Origin: Aurantiochytrium sp. KH105
Lineage: Eukaryota > Sar > Bigyra > Thraustochytrida > Thraustochytriidae
Direction: 5' to 3'
NCBI GenBank assembly: GCA_003116975.1
Contig: BGKB01000102.1
Span: 170,876-234,875, forward strand
Length of the DNA: 64,000 nucleotides
The position numbers and the translations under genes were made by a program. The notes beneath the pieces are model-generated. The model did not search any database. It saw only the letters and a list, made by a program, of their open reading frames with translations, and had not been told where the DNA came from. Position 1 is the stretch's first letter. Each line of letters begins with the position of its first letter. Shown one piece after another: positions 40,401-50,000 of this stretch.

Positions 40401-40814
40401 ATCCTCAAGTTCGCTAATGTCGCGCAGCTTATTCTCTTCGGCCTTGGCATCGACGAGTGCCCGGGCTTCTTCGGACCACTTGCGCATCATGTGCGTTTCG
40501 TTTTTCTTGATCTCCGTTTGCTGCAGCGATTCCGTTTCGGTGGCACCCTCCAGTTCACAAATCTTTTCGAACCAGAGCGGTACATGATGTGCAGCGTCAA
40601 ATTCTTGCGTAGTCCTGCGCGAGAGGCTCTTGCGAGACATGCTCTCTTTTCCCTTGGCGGGCTGGAACCTGTCGCTTTGCGCCTTGGCGATCTGTCCCAT
40701 CGTTTTGTGCGAGAGCCTCTGCGCTCGTGACACCCTTCGCAGCGCGTGCGGGGCTTGCGAGTCATTATCGCGACCCCGAAGCGCCGCCGCGCTCTCATCC
40801 TCGGCGCGTACCAT
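37443..40814 (-). CDS. SPRY-domain protein with C-terminal IQ-motif array
   Basis: A 1,123-residue protein. The start is the ATG at 40814, in AACATGG context; the frame continues upstream only by non-ATG codons. Residues ~100-400 are helical and charged (probable coiled coil). A SPRY fold seems split. Strand-like GRFYFEIHAHKLS (~421) is followed by a ~130-residue acidic insertion. Core motifs then resume (IGVSFDTLQCKGF, SFGLRSDGTLWHAGK, LLIDLNVGSLTPF, LGVAFG), and after a further acidic insertion VNFGGYPFARLPP. The C-terminal ~180 residues contain about five IQ-like motifs (RIQKIWRGYR, KVQSTVRRR, RIQNKWRTH, SVQRVWRGK, TIQFAWRSY), which bind calmodulin or EF-hand light chains. Likely a calcium-responsive scaffold. 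The next gene upstream also encodes an IQ protein. Confidence 0.75.
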   Translation of the reverse strand: MVRAEDESAAALRGRDNDSQAPHALRRVSRAQRLSHKTMGQIAKAQSDRFQPAKGKESMSRKSLSRRTTQEFDAAHHVPLWFEKICELEGATETESLQQTEIKKNETHMMRKWSEEARALVDAKAEENKLRDISELEDLQRRNEELDREGVMSWIGVEALSTIINPTERRVLAARSKSSRPQNERQVLEGLYQQKRELVSGYFQRSRMREAELSSSLQEGQAMLRRFGELLKSTCDNMISNNQSRLLEELHRHGVEAGRLRATDAASKLHRKISLNHLDRHQSIIFQHADATMLRLPSQERFLWGYAHASDGPWRVRRYDKGMVREIMRVTAEQINAEHASAIDVLRLLAKVLDAIQEASDMDVKLHKQVIETPRRARELIQTRLDALGIAIDVSGTSRLTKLRSELDIKTAAQQILAKAAGRVDYHGRFYFEIHAHKLSVAGLPSYQSPLSSGPDAADDADIPLGLFSLHVEQPRGRLSISALQQNKPNEPAADAEISAPQHVPCAPENDDAVSELNSQSTEDETDAFLRLLERKSSSMSAEDLDYEEQDTDQWMIGVSFDTLQCKGFPGNDDTSFGLRSDGTLWHAGKCRSFCADLSDETVVGLLIDLNVGSLTPFVGGASLGVAFGVGSRAYSAEDQARQGARLREEHLIPAFALKAKARTDLELASSLSDIEYLNEPASGDSDSALDALVTQADPFPPNADDNYHGKHDDDDDDQNHVDDLDHDKEARDRRDEDSGRIRAGTGDALAQEGAAARPPDVLQFTPALTVNFGGYPFARLPPHSLSCNAYMSFATESKMEIDRAQFEAKWRKERNASRGKGYSADDVESQESGAIEVVLEYKARAAFAASLAYESMQSWSDFPPEAHRIGYSASTLQRAARRFLGRRWRQREMLAQTLAITLLQQRIRDVMPAWRRRKASAASRIQKIWRGYRLRKQFRLAREFAHHPQLLNAAATKVQSTVRRRQAVKRAQNIAEAAEREIDYLITSAHRIQNKWRTHKASREAKRYRAMARSVNLVQRLWRARAARMALDPAAREMLARIGHNVQEIQTQVNAATSVQRVWRGKADREYAHMRRFAYNSSAATIQFAWRSYRVKTKIDAICDWTLASNVKKFLRGIGAIL

Positions 40815-41384
40815 GTTTTCCTTTCCTTTCCCTCCGCTGGGATTGGACGGCGGCCGCCGGCCGGGCCCGCTCTCGACTTGGGGGTCTTCTTCTTCTTCAA
40901 GTCTTGGGTCACCTTTTCTTGGCTCATAAAGCCGTTGTGAGCGACACAGTGCCACAGTGCCAGTGCCAGTACCAGTGCAGTAAATCGCGGTGTCAATGAC
41001 TCGAGACTTAGCGGCCAAGTCCTACCTGCCCGCGCCTTGTCGCCGAGGCCCAGGTTTTGCTGACACTGCCATGATTTTAGAGTCCATGACGCTGGCGAGC
41101 CGAGTTGTTCGGCTGCGCTGAGGGAGGGGGGTTGCGTCATGACCGTCTTTGTGTTTTTCCCAGTGCTCTTCAAAAGACACGTGCATTCACCCTGCTCTTG
41201 AAGCAAAACGATTCGCGCTAGGCCTAGTCTTTGCAGAGGCAAGTTTTCACAGTCAAGTCCGTGAGAGAGCCCAGGCTCACTGATGTCTGAAAGAACGGCA
41301 GTGCCTGGCACCGATGGTGACATAAGTCGAAGTCAAAAATCCAATGTACATTATCCCCTTGCCCTAGCGTGCCCTAGTCTATAA
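40815..41384. other. Intergenic between two tandem IQ-protein genes
   Basis: This is the promoter/5' leader of the SPRY-IQ gene plus the 3' end of the MFI-like gene. It contains a short CAGTGC-type repeat near 40951-40978. No gene is supported. Confidence 0.4.
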
Positions 41385-42698
41385 TTACACGCGAGGATCA
41401 ATCGCAATCGACTTGTCAAAGCTCGTAGCACTGGTATGCCACTCGCTCACATAGTCTTCAAAGTCGAGCTGATTTGTCCACTCGAGTAACTCGTCGAGAT
41501 TGTCATCATCAAAGTCCTCCTCCTCACCGGTTCTTTCGTCGAGAAAAGACTTTTCCTCCTTCTCTTCTTGTTTATTCTCGCTCGACCCATGTACGTCACT
41601 GCTGGCGCGACCCTGAGCATACATTTTTTGCATCCACTCTCGGCGCCTGCGTTTTTGCAAAGCAAGCTTGTTTTCTTGGCGCTTTGGTTTAGAGAAATGG
41701 AAGGCAACGCGCTTGTCGCGCGTCTGCTTGGTGACCGGGTCGGCGTCAATCTCTTGCAGCTTGACATGTGAAACGCAGCGCCATCCATTATTTTCGTGCC
41801 TGGCGTACCATCCAAGACTCTCGGGATCGACTTCTGGCTGTCCCAGTTCTGCCTTACTTTCCGCCGAAAGCTCGACGGCAAATCGGGAGGTGCCGACGCG
41901 TATGTCATGCTGACCGCCAAACATGTCGCTCGACGGGTGATTGTGAAGCTCCCGCGGGAGCTGACGACGGGTGCGAGTATAGTCTCGTGGGGCAAAAGCG
42001 CCAACGTCGCAGAGTGGAGCCTGCGTGAAGACCTTGTAATAAATCTGGGGTGGAAAGGCGCGACCTCCGAAGCGAAAACGTAGAACGATGCGCGCAGCTT
42101 TGTCAAATAACTGGGCCTCGCCAGGATTAATTGAGCGAAGCAAGAGTGCTGGGTCCTGATTGTTGCGAAAGCGCAGGATGTCGAGCCGAGCGAGGAATGC
42201 CGCGCGATCGCAGAAGCGCTTCCAACAGCGCTGAATGAAGCGCGCTGCCTGGTGCAGCTCGATGGGTCTCGTATCGCGCAACATTGGATATAATTGCGCT
42301 TCGAAATGTTCTCGAAAGGCACGCTGGATTTGCAAGGCTGCTACATGATAGATGACAAAGTCTTCCGTCTCGGCAATGTCGTTGAAAGGCGGATACTGTG
42401 GTGTGACTTCCGCTCGACGCGCGAGACGATGCGCTTTGCGCGGGTCCATCCTGCAAAGTGCACCTCGCATCACTCGCTGAACCTGGACTGCAGCGAGATT
42501 GATTGCCATCATGGGAAGCTCCCACGGATGCTGAAGCAAGTAACGCTTAAAAGCCTCTGATCTTCGTTGAAACCATGGTGCCCAGACGCGCATTCTCGTC
42601 TCTTGTTGACTTGCCATGGACATGTGTAGCGAGTGCGAGGCAATCATAAGGCCTTCCCCTTTGATTGTTCCACTAGCCTCCATGGTTTTCTTGGTCAT
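41385..42698 (-). CDS. C11orf65/MFI-like IQ-motif protein
   Basis: A 437-residue protein from an ATG at 42698. From memory it matches the vertebrate C11orf65 (protein MFI) family along its conserved core: an IQ-like helix (AARFIQRCWKRF), then INPGEAQLFDKAA, LRFRFGGRAFPPQIYYKVF, GWYARHENNGWR, AFHFSKPKR, REWMQKMYAQG and LEWTNQLDFEDYVSEW in the same order. Two more IQ-like motifs precede the core (VQVQRVMRG, ALQIQRAFRE), so the N-terminus is longer than in the animal protein. The C-terminus is acidic. The family has been linked to mitochondrial fission control in animals; whether that applies here is unknown. It is head-to-head with the JmjC gene and tandem with another IQ protein. Confidence 0.8.
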   Translation of the reverse strand: MTKKTMEASGTIKGEGLMIASHSLHMSMASQQETRMRVWAPWFQRRSEAFKRYLLQHPWELPMMAINLAAVQVQRVMRGALCRMDPRKAHRLARRAEVTPQYPPFNDIAETEDFVIYHVAALQIQRAFREHFEAQLYPMLRDTRPIELHQAARFIQRCWKRFCDRAAFLARLDILRFRNNQDPALLLRSINPGEAQLFDKAARIVLRFRFGGRAFPPQIYYKVFTQAPLCDVGAFAPRDYTRTRRQLPRELHNHPSSDMFGGQHDIRVGTSRFAVELSAESKAELGQPEVDPESLGWYARHENNGWRCVSHVKLQEIDADPVTKQTRDKRVAFHFSKPKRQENKLALQKRRRREWMQKMYAQGRASSDVHGSSENKQEEKEEKSFLDERTGEEEDFDDDNLDELLEWTNQLDFEDYVSEWHTSATSFDKSIAIDPRV

Positions 42699-43734
42699 TT
42701 TGGCCAGCTTTTGAGAGACTTCGATCCCTCTATGTCAGCGCTTTAAATGTAGAAACGAAGGGAAGGGGAGACGTGCAAGATGCTGCTTGCTGCACTTGAA
42801 TGCTTGGGTGGCCGCGTGGGCCAAGTCTCCTTGCTCTTTTTCGAAAGTGTCGCGAGAATAGATAGATCGTAGCGTTTGTTCGACTTCCTTGAGGTTTGTA
42901 AACACGCGATGCAGTTCGTGCCTTGGATTGCGAACAGACAGTGATCTCCGAGCTTGCAGCGGATACAGCAGCAGCAACAAAGTTAGCTTCAGCACCAGCG
43001 CCAGCAGCACCACCAATGTCAGCACCACCAAAACTAGCGTATACACAATGGCACTGAGATCTGCTCCTGCCAATTATCCTCACAATGAGTCGCTCAGTAT
43101 CGTCCTCGCCCTGGATTCTAGCAAAATTTGGCTCGCTTGCCGGCAAACAAGCAAGCACGCAAGCAAGCAAGCACGCAAAGCAGCAAGCAAAGCAGCAAGC
43201 AAAGCAGCAAGCAAAGCAGCAAGCAAAGCAGCAAGCAAAGCAGCAAGCAAAGCAGCAAGCAAAGCAGCAAGCAAAGCAGCAAGCAAAGCAGCAAGCAAAG
43301 CAGCAAGCAAAGCAGCTCGAGCTTGCCGGGTTCACCTCAACGCGCCTTCGTTGTCTTGAGCAGCGACGAAACACAAGATGCCAAACATGCAGAAGAGGAG
43401 GCCCAGGCTGTCGTCCGTCTTTCGTCGAGTCCCGAAAAGGGTAAAGGTCGCAAAGCGAGCGTCTCTGGCGCTGTTCGCGACGCCGCCGGCGCCGCAGCCA
43501 GTGCCTGTACAAGTACAACGGATATCTGGGGGATGCGGCACGTGCCAGCGAGCCAATCCAACCCAGGCGAGGACGCCGAACAGGGGCCGCCGCCCGCCGT
43601 TGGCATAACGCGTCGCCGGGAGCGGCCGCGCCGGGACCTCGCGCGGGCCCGAGGGCGGCACAGTCCTGCCTCGCGGCGGAGCGGCGCGCGAGCGAGGGCG
43701 TCGCGAGGTCGCGACGCCAGACCGGAAGAGAGTC
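42699..43734. promoter_or_regulatory. Divergent promoter region between MFI-like and JmjC genes
   Basis: About 1 kb with no supported gene. Its centre is a 12-base minisatellite (43173-43316). A GC-rich segment near 43590-43730 directly precedes the JmjC start. Long frames on both strands exist only because the 12-base unit has no stop in any frame. Confidence 0.45.
43173..43316 (+). repeat. 12-base minisatellite (CAAGCAAAGCAG)n
   Basis: About twelve near-perfect tandem copies, flanked by degenerate CAAGCACG units. The period of 12 is a multiple of three and the unit lacks stops in all six frames. It therefore produces repetitive translations (Ser-Lys-Gln on one strand, Cys-Leu-Leu or Ala-Leu-Leu on the other). 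Confidence 0.95.
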
Positions 43735-43810
43735 ATGGCGAAGAAACGGCACAGCGGCGGCAGCGGGACGAAGATGCAAGCGCGAACGAAGACGGCGGCG
43801 GCAGCGGCGC

Positions 43811-43850
<40 letters not shown>

Positions 43851-46836
43851 ATGGAGGGTGGCGGCGCTGGGCGCCTTCGCGGCGCTGGTCATTGGCGTTC
43901 TGGTTGGCTTCGCAGGGAGAAACACGGCAACGTCGACAGATATCGTACTACAAAGAATCCTGGAAGACGTGGATCGCGACGACTCGCTCACAAATGTCGT
44001 CATGGAGCTCCCACTCGTGGAGACAGATCCAATGAAGTGGGCTGAGCACGTGAGCACGGCAACGTTTGGGCGTTTCATCAACCAATCCGCCGAGCACATT
44101 TCTTTGGTGTCGTTCTTCGACCCACGTTCCGAGTCTTTTCTCGTCACACGTAAAGACCTCGACTCCGCCGCCAAAGAGCTCCACGAGGATTCAGAGCTTA
44201 GCGACAAGGTAAGCATCGGGGTCGTTAATGCCGCAGTAGACTCCTTCTTACAGGCGCATTATAGTCCCGAAATGACCTTGTCCTGGCAAGAGAACGAAGC
44301 CAATCCGGACGAGAACGGCCTCGCCGGCTTTCGTTTCGGCAAGTCCAACTACTTTCCGCTCATCACCAAAGCTTTTCAAAATGGATCTGTCATTAGCGAG
44401 TATACGGGCTCGATCTTTCCCGGCGAAATTCTCGGTTACTTGCGACGCTTGCAAGCTGCTCACGCTTTTACGCTCGGTTCGGCAGCGGAAGTCGATGCTT
44501 TCCTTGCCAAGGAACGCTTTCCTCTCGCCGTCGGATGCTTTCCGACCGATGAGGATAGCGAATGCCAAGCAGAAGTCTCCGCCTTTGATCGTTTTATCGC
44601 AAAGGAACGAGGGTTGATGTTTTATGCCAAAGTCACCGACAAAAGTGCCTGCTCGCGCATCGCAAACGATCTGGAAACGTGCGGTGTGAGAGTTCAAAGT
44701 TCAGCTGATGTCGGGGCTACATTGAATCTTCGAATGACCGACGCAAAACCCTCGTATCTCGATGCCCTTTACGACTTTGTGATCAAGCACCGTGATCCAC
44801 TCTTGTTGGAACTCACGCCGGACAATAGCTGGATGATGATGCGAAACTTTGACCACATTGCGGTGTTGCTTCTGGATCCCAAACAAAAGGAAGCGGGAGG
44901 GCGCGCCTTGTCGCTCGTTGAACAGGTGGCACGGCGACCTGAGGCAAGTGGGCCAGAACGTGGCCTCAAATACACGCACGCCAACGGAAGGAACTTTGCT
45001 CCTCAATTTGGCGTTGCGATGGAAAGACTGCCTTGCTTCATTCTGTACAACGTCGCGGCCGGTAATTTTGCCGTCTTTGAAGAAGATGTCAAGCACAAAA
45101 ACAGTCTTGATGTCGAGACGAAAGCGAAAGTCGCAAGTTCAATTGAGTCTTTGACTGCATGGGTCGCCAAAAAGACTCCCAAGGTGCAGCATGCCAATTC
45201 AGATCCTGCAACCGCAAAAACTGCGCATGAGGCAAACGCCTCATCAAGCAAGGGCGCCTCGCCGAGTAAGGCTGCGCATGATGCCACGGGTTCAGGGACC
45301 AGTGCGACATCGGAAAAATCGTCCGCTTCCTCAGACACGAAACCATCTCCTGCTGCAGTGGAAAATACGAGGTCCACGCGGCAAACCTGGAAAGAGCTTC
45401 GTGAGATAAAGCCAGAACTGGTGAGGTCTCATATCGACATGGGCCAAGCGATTCTAAACGTGCGCGGGCTCTATGAAGAATTTCTCGTCATGGAAGAGTC
45501 GTACCGCAGCTTCCCTCCGGCTCGTCAGCGTGCGAATGAGAACAAAGTTCTGCGATTATGTTTGGATAAAGTCTTCTCGTACCTCGCGGGCCGCTCGCAT
45601 CTCAAACCGATCATGGAAGCTGTGCCAGACACCCCCGACGAATTGAAAACGCTGAGCTCGGACGCCGTGGCGCGTGAGACGCTTTGGGTCAAGATACAAC
45701 GAGCTGATGCCTACATCAAGCACCTCATGTCCGTAGCAAAGACACTGACGCCACTCGCAAGCAAGGAGCTTCGCGATCTCTTTGCGGACGACTACTCGTT
45801 TCTTTACAATGAACGCCTGCGCCTGCTACGAGAGCGGAACGACGCGATGCAGCAACGTTTTCTCAAGGAAAAGGGGCGACTGCCAGTCATTGAAGACCAG
45901 CAAGTTTTGTCCATTGAGCGCCGCAGCGCCCTGGAGTTGAGCGTCGAGGATTTTGTCAACGAGTACGCCAAGAAGAGAAAGCCTGTGATCATCACAGACC
46001 TCGACTTGTTCCGGACACCATGGACCAAGGCGTATGTTGCCGAAAAATGCGGCAAGCATCGGCCTGTCTTCAAGGAAAAGTCAGCAACAACGCAAAATTG
46101 GGGTGGACTCGTGGACGTAAAAGAGCGCATTTCACTCGGCGAATTTCTCGAGACGCATACAGGGAACTCGACTCGCAAGGAATGGTACTTGCACGATTGG
46201 GGGCTTCCGCGGCATTGTCCTGATATTTTGGGCCCACCACCGTTTGAGGACTTTCGCTTTCCCAAATACTTTGCCGGTGATTACTTTCAGCGCATGCCTT
46301 TTGTCGGCTATCAACACTCGTGGCCGTCTCTATTTGTGGGTGCCAATGGGACGGAGAGCCGCATGCACATTGACTCCGGAGGCACAAACTTTTGGATGTA
46401 TCTTATTGAAGGCGCCAAGGAATGGCGATTTTTTGATCGCTTCGACACGGTTGAATTATATGGAAAGCCTGGGTCCGCTCACTTTTACGTCGATGTCTTT
46501 CGGCCAGACTTCCAGAAAATGCCGCTGGCAGTAAACGCGCCAATGTATCAGGGAACGCAGCATCCAGGAGAGCTCATTTTCATCCCCGGTGGCTGTCCCC
46601 ATGGTGTGCGAAATCATGATGACATTGTGGGCATCTCCATGAACTATCTCGACGTCTCCAATGAATGGTTGTACCTCTGGATGAAGCTCGCCGATCATGA
46701 CTTCCGAGACTACGAGCTTTACGCAAACCCTGCGTTTCCGAGAGGACTTCACCGCGACCAGAAAGATCTTACCTTTGGGGAGTTCAAGAGCCAGCATTGG
46801 TACGCGCAGTCAGCGAACTCATTTGACATAAAGTAG
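43735..46836 (+). CDS. Membrane-anchored PDI-like/JmjC (cupin) oxygenase
   Basis: A 1,033-residue protein. An Ala/Thr-rich basic start leads into one hydrophobic anchor (~42-62), predicting a type II membrane protein with its bulk in the ER/Golgi lumen. Residues ~95-490 resemble thioredoxin-fold b and b' domains of protein disulfide isomerase (EVDAFLAKERFPLAVGCF; DPLLLELTPDNSW; FAPQFGVAMERLPCFILYN), without any CxxC active site. After a Ser/Ala/Lys-rich linker, a JmjC domain of the JMJD6/cupin_8 type occupies ~725-1000. Its Fe(II) triad is intact (His878, Asp880, His956), as is a GAKEW segment typical for 2-oxoglutarate binding. Probably a 2-oxoglutarate-dependent hydroxylase of secretory proteins; the substrate is unknown. 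No KDEL signal is seen. Confidence 0.85.
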
Positions 46837-47047
46837 GCCTCAGGCTAAGATTTCTAAAGATTTTTTGAAACAGTTCTGTTTGCGCTTTTGCGGAGTGAGC
46901 ATAAGCTCTCCATATCGATCATTCGAAAACACATGCAGTAAGATAAAAAGGAGTGAGTCTATTGCCATGCAAATACTTTTACACTGGCCCCGGCTCTTGT
47001 ACAATTTAAGGCAGGGTCAAAGTTGGAACCAATTGCATTGGTCTCCA

Positions 47048-50000
47048 TTAGCTTATTTCGGAAACAGCGGAGAGTTTGCGGCTGTCGATTGTCGACTGCG
47101 GAATGTCCTCAGGTCGAATGAGATGTTCTAATGGGTTGCCGTACTGCTCAGCCAAGGTTTTCATTTCCGCATTCGTGAACATGAAAACATCACCATCGCG
47201 CGCAATTCCGTACGTCGCCTCAACCTTGGCAGCATCCTTTTGTCGCTTGATAAGTCGAGATTTTCCGTCGTGCTGTGGCGTGGTGTCAACCCGAAAGAGT
47301 GTGTCAAAGTTGCGAGCATATTGCGATGTAAGTTTCTGGTGCGCTTCTTCGTACCGCTCGCGCGCTTGCTGGTGCTCTCGCTTGAGATCCTTGAGTCGCT
47401 CGCGCTCTTGACGCTGCAGCTCCTTGCGCTTCTCGTCCGCTTCCGTTTCGAGGCTTTCCACGGGACGAACCTGCGCTACCTTGAGTTCAGGTGTGCCCCG
47501 ATTCCGGAACAGAATCAGAAGCGACAGAACAAGGCAGGAAACCGCAGTGATAGCGCCAATCCATGATACCGCACGCATTTGACGTGCGCTTCGCGTCACT
47601 GCCGTGGCCAACGCCTCTCGTTGCGCAGCAGGCATGTGACGCTCGCGCGTAGAGGCATAAAATGGAAGTTTCACCGACGGCGCGAGCGGCAGCATACTGA
47701 CCATGGCCTGAAGCTGAATATACATCCCTAGATCGATCGAGTAGCCAAGAGTCGCTCCCGAAATGGGCTCGAGAACGATTGTATTCATCGACTCATTGGA
47801 TGCCAGACGCCATGAAATGCCCAGCACCTCGGCGCGTTCGTCCAAGGGGAGGGGCACTTCCGCTTGCGGAAAGACGTCGTAGTCAATGTCATAATCGTCA
47901 ACGCTTTCATCATCTTGAGAAACGAGGTCATCATAGGTGATGTCGTCCTGCGAGGTATCTTCTTCCTCATCGCGAGTGCTCGGTGTGGCGACATCGTTTG
48001 TGCTATTGCATGTGAGGTAGCTGGGATACCCGATCCATAATGGCAAATATTCACGTTTCGGCCCGACATTGACCATGCACGTGGTTGTCAAGTCCGAGGT
48101 GCGATCAAGCTCAAAACGCTTGAGGCGGTCGTATTTTAAGGCGAAACGTAGCGCATCGATAGAAGTCCCATTGAACGAGGATAGGACGGCGCGCTGTTGA
48201 AATGTAACGGGTCGCCAGACGTCATCAATCCAGACCTGGATTTCGTTTTGCCAGGCGCTCAAGAGGGCATTTTCGGCATATGGGAAGCCATCGACATCAA
48301 GACGGGTATCCGTCCAGAGCATGTCGAGCGTTGGCGCGAATTGAAGCCATTGATCGCGTCCTTGCACGCTTGTTGTTTCACCAAAGAGTCGCGCGGTGAT
48401 CTGCCCATCGATCGCTTGCATGAATCGAGCAGCCTGAAGGTACTCTGGTGTCGAGGTGCCAACAAGGTACACCCTGCTCTGAAGTGAAAGCGCCTCGCTG
48501 TCCGCGTACGTATCGGGAGCAAGGATCCAGGAACCTGGAATGACGCGAGCTTGATCGCTACTGTCGACGGCAGCAGTAAGGAATGCGGTCAAGGTTTCAT
48601 TCGGCACTCCTTGCACGATGCCTGGAACCCAGGCGTGTGACAGCCACGCCAGGTCGCTGTCCGAAAGCACATCCGCAGGATAATCGCCCCTGAACAAGCC
48701 GGCAGGGAAGTCACTTCGGGAGTCTGCCTGGTTAAGGACATCAGGCATGGTCCGCATGACTCCATTGCGAAGCGCCAAACTCGTATCTGCATATCCTGTT
48801 ATGAGAAACTCACGCGCCGTTCGCGTGACGAAGGGCCCCTTGCTCGACTTCCGACGCGAGGCAAGGGACTCCCATTCTGCTGAAAAGAGCCAGTATAGAT
48901 ACTGAGCAATATCATTGAGCTGCGTGCATGTAAAAGTGCCAAGATTTGCAGTCTCGGTCCGACAAACAGAAGTCCGCAGTGAGAGGCCTTCATAAAATGC
49001 ATCGAGGAAGCCACTTTCGATGCCGGATGCAAGGCGTACGCGGTCAAGGCTTGAAAGAATGGCAAGGGACCCGGAAATTGTCCACAGCGACAGAAAGTCG
49101 TCGACAATAAGTTTGGCATTCGAGACCGTGGCCCCCACGGTCTCGCAAAAGGACTCGAGGTCAAACGCACACGCAGGGTCGCCTTGCGCAGTTGCCGCGG
49201 CATATGTTGTGACGTTCTGAAGAAGTGACCACAGCATCTGTTCTTGAGTTGATGAGAAAGCGATGTCTCCAAACACTGGCAGGCCCTCAAGGTTTTGCGC
49301 GATGCGGTTTGCGCGCTTCGTTGCGTTTGGCTCCGCGGCAACAAGTGCGGTGAATTTGTTCTGATACAAAAAGCATCCGAACGTCCAACAGTCGGTTGCA
49401 TTTGCCTCAGTCATCCAGGTATCCGCCGTGGTATCCGGGAACTCGCGAATTTTCGCCTGAATGCGCTGGGCCGCAAGCCACGGAAAGAGCAATGCATCAG
49501 AATCAGTCAAGCCGACGCCCTTCTCCAAGAAGGCGACCAGCATGAAATATCCGACATTCGGAAGCGTAAGTTCAACATCGAGGGAAGCGTCTTCACCGAG
49601 GTACTCAAAGTATGGGACACGGTTCACTGTGACAGAGGTCGATGTATTGGCAACGCGAAGCTTGCGAACGCGCCGAGCAAAAGGAAAAGGACCGACTTCG
49701 CGGACAATAGGCGCAGCCCCCGATACCCTGACCTGCTCCGCATTTGTGAGGTTGTACAAGTAAATATTTTCCACGCTATCATCCGACTTACAAAGCGATG
49801 TAGCGGAAGACCCCCCTGTAAAATCCATGAATATGCCAAAGGGATCGTCGCAGGCCAGCCATGCAGCAAAGCTGTCCATCTCGTCAAGGCGCAGCCACGC
49901 ATCGATTCGCGCGCGTAGTGGGTTTCCGGTAATTCGACTGAGCGCTGAAATGGAGACGAGAAAGACTACGCTAAGGAGGAAGATTGTGCCAGCCAAGAGC

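Noticed and set aside
42730-43779. 349-codon reverse frame with CCFA repeats
   Set aside because: Its core is the stop-free 12-base minisatellite and the rest is GC-rich promoter. No domain, and it overlaps the start of the JmjC gene.
43128-44045. 305-codon plus-strand frame with Ser-Lys-Gln repeats
   Set aside because: Produced by the same minisatellite, and it overlaps the JmjC coding region in another frame.
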